A DNA stretch of 36,721 nt from Vitrella brassicaformis (lineage: Eukaryota; Sar; Vitrellaceae), in NCBI GenBank assembly GCA_001179505.1, contig CDMY01000254.1:108469-145189 (forward strand), written 5' to 3'. How positions within the stretch are numbered: the stretch's first letter is position 1; each line of letters opens with the position of its first letter. This document shows positions 11,811-22,746 of this stretch, piece by piece. The notes under the pieces are model-generated. The model was not told where the DNA came from. It saw nothing but the letters and a program-made list of their open reading frames with translations, and made no database searches. A program made the translations under genes and the position numbers.

Positions 11811-14800
11811 ATGACGACGTGCTTCCCTCCTCTCGGGATTCTCCTCCTCCTCATGCTTCTGTTGGTTCAGATCTTTCATCCTGCTTTCATCGTTGCCGCA
11901 TCCGAACCAGACGTACACGAGGATTTGATTGGCTGCGAGGGACATATCATCGGAGAGGTGTGAAGAATGAAGGTGGCATGTACGCCACGCTTCCTGCCCG
12001 TGTTTCTGTGTCAGGACGGCCTCATCGTCACTGAGGCCATGTACCCCACTCATTCAACTGGCGAGGAAGACGGTGATCAATCTCCTGAAATGAAGATGGA
12101 CCTGTCAGTTGTCAAAGTGTCCCTCTATACCGAGGAAGGCATTCTTAAGGAGTCCCAATATTGCACTCCCAACGGGTAGTTTATCGAGAGAATTTGCATA
12201 AACCGTAACACTCGCGTGTGTGTCTGTCACTATGCGCCCAGGTATTACTTCTTACCGATCCCGGATGCGCCGAGGTCGGCGAGCCACAGACGCGCATATC
12301 TCATCCGAATCGAGGGGCCTGCAGGATGGACCTTTCAGCCCAGCGAAGTGCGGGTGGAGAGCCTAAGCGACTGCAAGAAGGATATCAACTTCGTCTTCGC
12401 GGGCTTCACTTTACGCGGACAGGTGCTTGCGGCTGACGACACAGGAATGAAGAGGGGACCCCCTGGTGTCATGGTGACGCTGGTGCGTGGACGAGCAGGA
12501 GGAACGAGTGAGGCGTTACTGGCAACAACAGTCACCCAAGAGGATGGCTATTACGAGTTTGCGAATGTGTTCCCTGGTTGGGTGACGCTGCGGGCTTCAC
12601 ATCCGCATTGGCGCTTCAGCCGCGATGAGATGGAAGTACAAGTGCATTGGCGGCATGTCAACTTGACATCAGCGCGTGAGGGTGATCAGCTGATGGTGGC
12701 GGGCTTCGATGTGGAGGGTCGAGTTGTCACGGGTAAGTCAGGGGAGGAAAAAGGACAGAAGGTCTGAAACCTGGTGCCTTCTTCTTGTTTTCGGTCAGCC
12801 AACGACGACGAGCCCGTCTCTGGCTTAGCCGTCCTTATTCGATCCTCCAGCTCTGCTGTGTCCCCTTTCTACAACTGTCTGCCCTCAGCCACGCAACCAA
12901 CTGAAGAGGTTGCCGAAGCCATCAGGGACGCATTCGGCATGGACGCATCGCAAGAAAACGCTCTCGAGGACATCGCAAAGCTGGAGGCGGGCAATGCCTG
13001 TGTGACGCTGTCTCTCGGAGACGGTTCATTTCGTTTTCCTCAAGTTCCAATCGGAGATTATATTGTGAAGGTCATGGGGCGCCCTGTGGACGTTCTGCTT
13101 GGCTCGAACAAGGGTGCATCCTTACCCCGCGCACTCGAGATCTCGCCGAGAGATATGCCTGTGAGGGTCGAGCCCAAGAGCAACCAATTACTGGATACGT
13201 TCCAGGTGACGTCACGCTGCTGATCAGGAGCAGAAGGTGTGCACGTGTGCCTCCCTTTCTACCGCAGGTCGTTGGCTTCAGTGTTGAAGGCCGTGTTGTA
13301 CACGCTCTTCCAAGCAAAGGCACCGGTAGGAAAGAGAAACAGCGACCGAAGCCCCGTGTGAATGTGCGTCCGTCTGCTGTCATTTCAGAGGACAGCATTG
13401 GGGTTGAGGGCGTGTCCATCATCCTTGACGGCCAGCCTGCTGGCGTGTCGAGGGATGATGGATATTTCACCCTGCCTCGAGTCAGCCCTGGCAGCTACAC
13501 AGTCGAGCCGATTCACGAGCACCTGTACTTTGATCCAACACAGGTGACTCCCATTGGATTCGCAAACCAGTGGCGCTGCATGATCGCGTCATGTGTGCAT
13601 TTCCGTGCATGTGCAGGTCCGTTTATCTCTTCACGAGACGGAGCTACCGTGGATCCCTGTCTCGTCCTATGACCTCTGTGGACATGTGGGCATCGAACAA
13701 GACCCCCAAACTGCACCAAGCGGGAAAGGTGCGCGTGACGAATGAATGGGTACATTAAGCTGGTTCCTTGTGTACGCGCAGGCAGGGGAATGGTTCTGCG
13801 GTCCCGGCAGGATGGAGGAGAAAGGAGGACAACAACGAAGCCAGATGTACGCAAAGTCTTAGAACACTTTCACATGCACAACAGGCGGCGTGTACCGTAT
13901 TTCTGTGGCCCTGTGTACAGGGGGGATTCTGCTTCGAGGTGCCCGCTGGCTCCTACGAAGTGTATCCGATCATCTCCGAGGAGGAGACGAAGAGGGGACT
14001 TGTGCTCACGCCAAAGACAAGGGTGGTCCATGTCACAACGGCTCCGCTTCTCACAGTGGACTTCCGGCAGAGCAAGGTGGCTGTGCAGGGCACCATCCTA
14101 CCTCTGGGTGAGAGATAAAACTAGACGACAGAAAACGCATTTGTTACCTGCGCTTGCTTGCAGGCAGCGCACCGAGTGTCGAGTTGAAGCTGACGCACCG
14201 AGCTGATGCCTCTGTGTCCACAGCAACGGCAACACGTGACGGTACTCATCCGTGGCAGTCGAGATGCGTCTACGCAGATGCTATTGCCACATCCCTTTCG
14301 CTCTGGACATTTCAGGCATGCCAAAAGGCTCGACAGCGCTGGCTTTCCGCTTCCCCGACGTGCTTCCCGGGTCGTACGATCTCAGTGTGCAAGAGCACAA
14401 CTGGTGCTGGGCACAGGATACATATCAGGTGAAGGCATGAGGCGTGCGCTCAACCTTTGCGATCAACATATCTCCTGTCCTGTGCGTCGTCAGCTTGACG
14501 TCGGCGAAGACGACGTGACATCCCCCCCGTTCCAACAGACGGGCTACCTCATATATGGCACCGCATCGCATCCCTTCACCTTCACCCTCACGAGTCAAGA
14601 ACAAAGCGGCAACGCATCAGCTCCTCTATCGCTCATCGACTCGCAGGGACTCCAGACCAAGCCGCTATCGCACTCGTCCCTCATGGTGTCATTCGCCGGT
14701 GTGCCTTTCCGGTTCTGTTTGCCCGTGATCGGCAAGTACGTGCTGGAGCCGACGAGCGACTCGCTGACGGGGTATCAATTCACCCATGCTGCGTATCCGC

Positions 14801-17409
14801 TCGACACTGACAAGCTCGGAGACCCTCTCATACTGCAGGTGGGTAGGAGCGGGAGAGGATGAAAGGCCGGACTCACAGTTGCACTGTGGTGATGCAGGTG
14901 ACTCATACGAAAGTGTGGGGCTCGATCAGCATCACCTCTGACAAATCGAGAGGCCTTCCATCTGAGGTTCAAATCGCAGTAGAGGATGACAAAGGCAATG
15001 TTATTGATCATATTGCAGCCCGTGCGAGCCGAGCAGACGACCAGCCATCCACTTACAGCTTTGAGTACCTGACTCCCTCTTTGGGCGACGGCATCGTTTC
15101 AGCTCTCTTGCGCCCTCTCGCTCCTTCGTCGTTCCCTTCGTTGCTGTTCTATCCGTCGACTGTCCCGCTGGTTCAGGAGGGAGGTGCAGCGGCCAAGGGC
15201 GGGCTTGTCATTCGTGCAAAGCCCGGCAAGAATATCAGAGGACGCATTGAGCCACCCGTGGAAGGTATTATGCATGCGGCGACAAACAGATGCAGCATTC
15301 TTCGCACATCCATCTGTTGCTGTCTGAATGCAGGTGTGCGTATTGAGGTGCGGCAGGTGTCTGATGGGTCCACCAAAGGTGACGTGACCGTGTACAAGAC
15401 GGATAGCACCGGCAAGTATGAGACAGGGCCCGTCTACGATGACAGCGACGCGGACAGGAAGGAGAGGGGACGGGTGCGCTATGAGATCGTGCCCTCACTT
15501 GATGGGTACTTCTTCGAACCTCTGCCGAACAGCCCACATGACTTCAAAGCAAGCAGGTATGACACATCAGACGCAGGCAAAGTAGCGATCCAGAAAGGCT
15601 GCATCTGTTTTTCGTCTCATGTCCAGGTATTCCAGCATCGAGGTGACAGTCATGCATCACTACAGCGAGCCCCCCTCCTCCGAACCACTGCCTGGTGTCC
15701 TAGTCTCACTCTCATCCTCAACACATCCAAACTTCAGGGCGAAGAAACTGACACGTACACGTGCAAGCATTCGTCGCTGGTCTTCGCAGCACAGGCCTTG
15801 TGTGTGTTATCAGGTCCTGATGGTACACTGGTCTTCGGTCAGCTGATACCCGGGGTGTACTACCTCCGTCCGCTGCTGAAAGAGTACGAATTTGATCCGC
15901 CCCAAGTGAGCTTGACTTTGTCACAAGGAGAGCAGCAGCAGCTGCAGCTTAAGGCGACCAGAGTCGCGTACTCATGTGCTGGTACGAGAATGCACAGACA
16001 GTCAGAAACAGTCTGTCAAACACGTGGGGTGTGGCTTTCAGGGAAGCTGAAGACACTTGCTGGTTCATCTGAGGGGCTGGGGGCCCTGGTGGTGCAGGTC
16101 AGCGCTGCGCCAGTCCCTCGATCCAACAAAACTGCATCAAGTAGCGTTGTTTTGTCGTGTGTATTGCAGGCCCATTCATCCGGCGGTCAAGTGGAGGAGT
16201 GTGAAGTGTCGGCGACGGGTGACTACATCCTGCGCGGTCTTCAGCCCCACAACACGTACTCACTCACCGTCAAGTCGAACAGGCCGTCGACAGAGGAGGG
16301 CGCGGCAGCCAATGTATCCTCTGTGAGGTACGAAAGGGCGTCCCCGGTTAGGCGGGAGGTGGCGCTGGAGCGTCGGGATGCGCACAGCATCGACTTCTAT
16401 ATCTTTCCTGCGAGCACATTGATTGTCGTCTCGGGTGAGGAGAACAGCGGAGAGAAAAGATAGAGTGGAGTGTAAGCTTTGTCGACGTAGTGCTTGTCAA
16501 TGGAAATGCAGGTGATGTCATTGATTTTGTCATGACACCCAGCGGCCACCCTTCTGTCCCCTCTCAGCTGTCGGCAAAGAGCAAGATGCCTATCAGGACT
16601 GGGACCTCAACGCTGACGGAAGCTGAGGTCATTTTATCGAGGGTAGACAAGGGGGAGGAGGACACGGAGACAGTTGAAGGTGCGTATACCAGGATGGGAG
16701 GGTGCATGAAAGGGTCCTCACAACGTCCCTGTGTGATTGCCCAGAGTTGGCTCGCCGGTCGATGTCTGCTCTCGGCTACTTCGAGTTTCCCGGGGTGGAG
16801 CCAGGCGTGTACAACGTCACCTTGCTCACACAAACGAATAACAAAGCACAAGTAAATAACTACAGAAGAACCATGTGCGCATCAGTATGCATGGTTTCAT
16901 TTCAGGTGGTGTTCCAGAAGAGGCTCAACCTGACATCTGCCCAGACAGCGCAGATCACTAACCTCTCCCCTTCTGCAATGGACGTCAACCAGTCGGCACC
17001 TCTTGTCCTTCCTGGACTCCTGATCTCATCTGGCAGCACTGCGAGAGAAAACGCCGCGTCCATGAGCGCGATAGCGAGCGCGGAAGAGGCTATCGCGGTT
17101 GCTAGCGACAGCGAGTGCCTCTTGAGAGTGACGAGAGATTCTCGGTATCATCTCCACATCTTTTCATCATCCCTCCCGGCCTTCCCTCCGGCTTCCCACA
17201 AAGGCGCGACTTCGCCACTGATGGTCATTGTGGTGGTCGTCGCGCTCGTTGTAGGCCTTATCAGGCAGTCAGGCGTCACCTTGCAGCATCCATCAATCAA
17301 AAGATTGCAGGAGGGCATTTCGACGAGGTTTCCAGCCACCTGGCTGAGAATCAAGAGCATTGTGGAGAGTGGTACTCTTGTGATGTCGCGAAGTAGAGAA
17401 CACTGCTAG
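11811..17409 (+). CDS. NOMO: NOMO (nodal modulator), BOS complex subunit
   Basis: Twenty exons, all phases consistent, about 1460 residues: 11811-11957, 12015-12175, 12242-12732, 12799-13205, 13268-13543, 13617-13728, 13782-13846, 13921-14107, 14164-14241, 14316-14428, 14494-14838, 14898-15264, 15334-15556, 15627-15754, 15814-15981, 16042-16112, 16170-16434, 16512-16679, 16745-16851, 16906-17409. A clear signal peptide is followed by DLIGCEGHIIGE and then a chain of carboxypeptidase-regulatory-like beta-sandwich repeats (GYYEF, GSFRFPQVPIGDY, LPGSYDLSVQEHNWCW, VAYSCAG). One membrane helix lies near residues 1397-1412 (PLMVIVVVVALVVGLI), with a short cytosolic tail. In animals NOMO acts in the ER multipass translocon. 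It is longer than animal NOMO (about 1220). Intron 16113-16169 is 57 bp, 3n and stop-free, so it could be missed. Confidence 0.9.
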
Positions 17410-18326
17410 GGATAAGGCAGAGAAAACGAAGTAGACATGCACTCCGGAGCATGTCTCATTGGTTTGTATACGTGTGTGCATGCACTGGCGAAGGCGTGAG
17501 TCTATAAGTCATGTGTCTTTGACATGTAGCAACCAGGCGCTGTGTCATCGAGCGTGAACAATACGGTCACATTCAAAAAACCACTCTCTCCTCCCGCGTC
17601 TATCTCATCTTCACTCGCAAACCACATTCCTTGACATAGAAGTGTCTGTCTCTTGACGTGTGGTCTGTGTCCCTTTTCAAATTCTCTCCCCTTGTCCCCT
17701 CCCGGGTTTGAAAAAAAGAAATAAATACACACACACATCCGAGGTGTCTTGCACTCAAGACAGAAGCACACAAGACAGAAGCAACATTGAGCACTCGACA
17801 CCGAGTGTCGCGGATACATGTAAAATGCACGAGAAATGTGCTGTGTTACGGAAAGAGGTGGCTGTCTTTACGCGCATGTGGGGTGGAAGGGTCAAGGGAA
17901 GGGTGGGTGTAATGCATGACCAATCCATGACAGTTATGACCGCAACCAAAAAATCCCTGCTGAAAAACCAAATAGGCTATAGCCGGTGTTGTATCTCTGC
18001 AACACATCATTTCCCAACCGAACAAAAAAAGGGATTAGTAACTTACGTTAAACGGAATAACAACTTTGATCTCCCCAAAAGGAAGAACCTCGCGCTCGGG
18101 TTTTTTTGATGTACATGGTAACCTACAGCCAGAGGAGCTCCGCGCAATTATATTCGCGGAGGAGCACCTGTGCGTTCGGGTTGGTATGAAACGAAACAGA
18201 AAAAGCACGCCGACGATGAAGAAAGACATTACACACTCGAGATTGGGGGAAGCTGGTGGCCTCGCGCGTGCGATCGCTTGAACTTCACAACGGCCGCCGA
18301 AGGCGGCCGTGCAAGCGATCTTGTCA
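17410..18326. other. Gap of about 900 bp between NOMO and the PILS gene
   Basis: No domain-bearing frame was found. The stretch holds the NOMO 3' region, an A-rich tract with CACA repeats near 17710-17740, and a compound hairpin (18272-18320) immediately before the proposed PILS start. Confidence 0.5.
18272..18320. repeat. Nested perfect inverted repeat upstream of the PILS gene
   Basis: The outer arms GATCGCTTG (18272-18280) and CAAGCGATC (18312-18320) enclose a tight inner hairpin, ACGGCCGCC (18290-18298), loop GAA, GGCGGCCGT (18302-18310). The inner stem is fully GC-rich apart from its A-T end pair. It ends six bases before the proposed start codon at 18327, so it could be a 5' leader structure. 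Confidence 0.8.
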
Positions 18327-20577
18327 ATGATTGATTCGGGCGTAGATCAGCGATGTCCCGGCTCAGGCGATGAGTCATCTAATTTGCGTCTTGCCTCTCC
18401 GCCACGGTCTTCCCCTCCGCCTTCCACCCTCTTTCCTCTCCTGGTGGTTCTTTGTATGACAACTGAGGCATCTGCCGCCTTCGTGTGGCAACCACCGCTG
18501 GTGAGATCTTCCGGCGTTTCAAGACGATTGGAAGTGTACCCAAGGACAAGCAGCCTGTCAGCGCTCCCTGTGTCACTGAGCAATCTTCACATCCAGCGCG
18601 GTGCACTGGAGGCGTCGAGCAAGGTATAACTGATGGGTTTGAATACCAACGGGCCTATGCATTGCCTCTTCAGGCGGTACTCGAGTTGCTCGCTCTCATC
18701 GGCATTGGCGCAGCCAAGAGGGATGATCTGGACCAAGCGGCCCGATCCGTCCTCTCCAAGCTCGTTCGCAATGTCAATAATTGAGTCTGGCACTAATTCA
18801 CGAAAAGGAGGCCAGGGAATCTGTTGTCGCAATGCAATGTATTCCAGGTGTTCCAGCCTGCCTTCCTGTGCACGTCCATCGCGGCCACCCTCGCGTCCCC
18901 TGCGGCGAGAGTCCGAGACCTCCTCCCACTCCCGTTCTTCTGCGCCTCGCAGATAATTCTGGTAGGTCTGTCCAAACACAGACATACATACATGTGCATG
19001 CATTGGTGCGGTCAGGGCTCATTCGTGGGCGAAGCTCTCCTGCGCATACTGAGGATATCTCCGAAGGTTGGCGCGTCTGGTCAGTGTTTGCATGGACATT
19101 CAGCTGTTCTGTCCCATGCAAATGCTCAGTCTCAAAGTGGCCGTCGCTTGAAGATGCTGTGCTCGTTCTCCAATGCTGGACGTGAGATGAAACATGAGCA
19201 GGCACAGAACACTAACATCGCTGTGCCTTTTCTGTTCGTCTGTTGGCGTCCCATGTACTCTGTGTAAAGCGCTCCCAATACTGTTCACGTGAGGCGAGCA
19301 CGGTAGCTACAGGACACCAACACCGCTGCACTTTTTCTGTTTTGGCATCGACAGGAATGCGCTGTTCCGTGACCACCCCGATCCCAGTGTCATGGCGAAG
19401 GTCAACAGCTATATCGCGTTCTACCTGACTGTACAGGCGCCCATGATGTGGTCGTACGGCTACTCCATCCTCGCAGGAATGCCCACTCGACCTGTCAAGC
19501 ACCATGTATGGAGCGCTACACTGGGCACGGTGCATGACACTTCACATGTCACTATGCTGGTTGGTTTGGTCTGCAGGTTGACGAAGATGACCCGCAATGG
19601 GCAGACGCATTTGCCGATTGGGGCATGTCACCATCTCTAGAACAGGTTCCTCCCCCTCCCCGTCCTGCGCCGCCACCCTTTCCCCGATCCCTCTTTCTAC
19701 AAGTGCGACGGACGGTCAAGCAGCTTTGGCTTCACCCTTTTCGGCCCCGGCTCCTCTCCCCAGCTGTCATATCGTGCCTTGCGGGCATTGTCATTGGCAC
19801 CTCGCCCCTGCTGCGACAGATGCTAGTGGCTCCAGGCGCGCCCCTGACGTTCATATGGGGCGCCCTTCAGATCCTTGGCCAGGTCAGCCGCTCTGTCTTC
19901 TCTCTGTATCTGTCGCTCTATGTTTCTCACTGAGTCTCTCTGTGTTTCTCACTGTTTCTCACCTGGCCAGGGGTTCAGGTGAGACGCTCTCTCACTGATT
20001 CCACGCACACCTGTATCCGCTTTCACTGATGGCGCCGTATGTTGTTCAGACCCGCAGCGGCCCTTGTGCTGGCAGGAAGCTTCGTCACGCGTATGAGGGG
20101 AGAAGGGGAGAAGAAATGCCCGACATGCATTGGCGCACTCCCGACCTCTCTGTGTGCCCTTACCCCCTTTGTCGCAGCGAGTGGAGGAGAGTCTGACACT
20201 GTCATTTCACTGAGAAACTTCAGGAGGGTGCTTCCCGTTGCCTTTGCCCGGTTCGTCTGTGCTCCCACTATAGCATTTACCTTACTCACGATCGGAAGGT
20301 GGGATTGACATGGCCATCTTTCCAGTCAATTGCAGTGTCTTGACCTGTGTGTGTCCCCAGGCGGTTGGGTCTGATAATGAACGACCCATTCTTGTGGTTC
20401 GTGTTGCTGATGCAGGGGTGCATGCCCGCCGCGCAGCAGTCCGTCGTGATATTGCAGCTCGAGAATCAGCCGCAGGCTGCGACGGTCATGGCTAAGACTC
20501 TTACTCTGCTGTATTCTTTGGGTGTGATTCCCGTAGCCCTCCTTATTAGCTTGGTGCGTGGATACACGGGTGTTTGA
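18327..20577 (+). CDS. PIN-likes (PILS) / auxin efflux carrier family transporter
   Basis: Eleven exons, phase-consistent, about 520 residues: 18327-18623, 18674-18772, 18848-18961, 19016-19066, 19130-19181, 19270-19288, 19355-19505, 19577-19882, 19971-19978, 20050-20298, 20361-20577. Landmarks of the Mem_trans family (PF03547): VLELLALIGIGAAKR, LSKLVRNVFQPAFL, CSFSNAGPLPILF (the N-x-G-x-L-P block, assembled across a 19-nt microexon), AFYLTVQAPMMWSYGY, a long proline-rich cytosolic loop, ISCLAGIVIGTSPLL, APLTFIWGALQILGQGFRPA (joined by an 8-nt microexon) and FVLLMQGCMPAAQQS. Such carriers move auxin-like or other small molecules across intracellular membranes. The first ~99 residues hold a hydrophobic run ending EASAAF, followed by an S/R-rich stretch, which resembles a plastid-targeting leader. 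Confidence 0.83.
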
Positions 20578-21087
20578 GGAGAGCGTAGAAAGTTAGGTTG
20601 TAGAGTCTGACACAGAGTTCGAGTGGGTCAGCAGACTTCGACACTCTGACTTCGCCATGCCCGCGGGCGTCTGGAGAGGCGCCAGCTTGCAGCTCCTCGT
20701 CCATGGCAGTCAGGGCACGATTTTGCTATCTACGATGAGGGTGGGTAGGTCAGCGCTCGTAGATTCAACAGTACCAGCACACAGATCAGCGCCCCGTGGT
20801 CCTCACACACCACACGCTCACACACATTCTCTCATCTCCGTGAAACAAATTGAGTGAGGCGGTCACAGGTCTGCCAGCCAGCAGTGCACTCGAGCCTTAC
20901 ATACACGACCAGCCAGCATGCACTCGAGCCTTACATACACGAAACTTAGCACGAATCTCATGCACGAACTTGATGAATGAATGAATGAACCATGCACGCA
21001 CTGGTTTACGATAGCCCTAAAACAGGGTCCCAACACTTTGCAAAATGACTGATGAAAGCAGTGTCCCTCAGAGATTTGGTGTTGCAC
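20578..21087. other. Gap with tandem repeat, no gene supported
   Basis: This region holds the PILS 3' region, a two-copy tandem repeat (20873-20942), a (TGAA)n tract near 20971-20990 and the promoter of the HtrL-like gene. No convincing exon was found. Confidence 0.5.
20873..20942. repeat. Two-copy tandem repeat, about 35 bp unit
   Basis: The unit reads CCAGCCAGCA, then (G)TGCACTCGAGCC, then TTACATACACGA. The second copy lacks one G. The copies are back to back and otherwise identical. Confidence 0.85.
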
Positions 21088-22583
21088 ATGAAAACGTCAG
21101 TGTCAGCAACAGTCGTTTTCACTGTCATTGCCTCATTCCTTCTCTGGTTGCTGATACGGACATCAGAAAAAGGTATTTTCACACAACTCTGAATCCTGCA
21201 TGGACTTGCAATGAATCAGGGGGACCCAACGACGAGGCCAAGACGACAATGGAAACACCGGCTGATCCGGCCCAAGATACCACACAAAATGCAATACAAA
21301 CATCGCCCAAGTGTCCCACACATGCACTGATGCACAACAAGACTCAATCCCCTCCCTTTCTTCCCAGGCCGACAAGCCTCACGGTCGTGACGATTTACTT
21401 TCAGCTTCCAGGTGACTTCCAATACTGTTATGGTCATGTGTAGTATATCTGAGCGTGACAGAGTCAAAACACACAGTTGAAGAGTACTATAAATGAATGG
21501 AGCTCCTCCTGGCCGTCGAGCATCCCATGGTACAGCACTTCTCATGAATGCATACCGTGCTTCCATCACCAACAACTAATTGGGCCTTTCGACTCCCTCA
21601 GGTGATCTTTTGTGGGAAGTCATCGTACGAGGCCATCGAAAGGGCTCGGCGGCCCCTTCTTGGACGGACGAGAATCCATGTGGTGGAATATGACGAGTTT
21701 CTCGTGGCCAAGCACCGGGAAGCCTTCGAGAAACAAAGGAAACTCCTCATGTGAGAAAACACCTGTCTCTTCTGTCTTTTGTCTGCCTCTCACTGTCTCT
21801 CTTCTCTTCGTACGTCTCACAACATGCCTCTTACCTATGTCATTCATACTGTGCGTCTCCGAAGGAAAAACGCCTTCCATGGCAAGAAGAGGATTCCATT
21901 TCGAAAAAACTACTCCGCCAGGCTATTCATGATCTGGTGACTAGTCTTTCTTTTATCTAGATGGTAACGTAACTGCGTCTCTCTTTCATATGCCTTCAGG
22001 AACGAGAAGATCAATTTCTTACATCGGGCAGCGTCCGAGAATCCGTTCAACACGAAGTTGTTTCTCTTCGCTGACATAGCTCTTTTGAGGTTCGTCTGTG
22101 CGGAAAAGAAGCAGAGACATGCCATGTTTCTTTCGGATGCATGTTTCCCCACATTGCTGGCCCGATAGGAAGCTGTCAGCAGAGGAGATGGCAAGTGGAC
22201 GTTTCAAGAAGTGGCCAAATGCACAGAAGCTGGCAGAGGCGCCTCACGATAAGATGTTGCTCTTCCGAGTTGACCCGTTCAAGAAGAAATGGTCCCGGTG
22301 CAGAAGGCAGCGCTGCCTACCTTATTTTCGACCCTATTATAACAAGATCATCGCAGGCTCGATGGGCGGAACTCAAGATGCCATCCAACGGTTTCACACA
22401 GAATACTACGCGATGCTCGCCTACTTCCTGCAGACCAAGCGGTGGGCTGGCCAGGAGCAGCAGATCATTGACGCTGTCTGCCTGATTAATAGCGATATGT
22501 GCTACATTGTCGTGGCACCTCGAGGGAGATCTCAAGGAAGGAGCAGCTTCTTCCATTCTCTTGACTATTTTATGCCTCCATGA
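21088..22583 (+). CDS. HtrL_YibB-family protein with membrane anchor
   Basis: Exons are 21088-21172, 21220-21437, 21602-21750, 22000-22089 and 22169-22583, giving about 318 residues with all phases fitting. Exon 1 is a type II anchor (MKTSVSATVVFTVIASFLLW). A T/P/N-rich stem follows, then LTVVTIYFQLPG, GHVIFCGKSSYEAIERAR, NEKINFLHRAASENPFNTKL, FLFADIALLR, a W-P segment, IIAGSMGGTQDAIQRFHTEY and the late acidic/Q stretch GQEQQIIDAV. This order matches HtrL_YibB (PF09612), a mostly bacterial family linked to lipopolysaccharide cores and related to glycosyltransferases. FADIALL would be the equivalent of the D-x-G block. A Golgi-located glycosyltransferase role is inferred. The exon 2 end (donor GTGTAG at 21438) and the 47-bp first intron are the weakest parts. 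Confidence 0.75.
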
Positions 22584-22588
22584 ATAGA

Positions 22589-22610
22589 TTTGTACGATAA
22601 ACGCATTAAT
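22589..22610 (+). other. Second copy of the 22-nt post-stop motif
   Basis: It matches 6510-6531 at 21 of 22 positions and starts six bases after the HtrL-like stop codon. Confidence 0.6.
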
Positions 22611-22663
22611 GCACAGACCAGTCTCTTCATAGCGAGCGTCTGTACAATCTATCAACATTGGCT

Positions 22664-22698
22664 CCTCACTCACTCTCTCACTCACTCACTCACTCCTC
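22664..22698. repeat. (CACT)n-like microsatellite
   Basis: A run of CACTCACTCTCTCACTCACT type repeats, followed by CTCCTCCTC, lies between the convergent HtrL-like and AP2 genes. Confidence 0.8.
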
Positions 22699-22746
22699 CT
22701 CCTCTTCCTCCTCGCTATCATCTACGGCCATCTCATCGGGCTGCTC

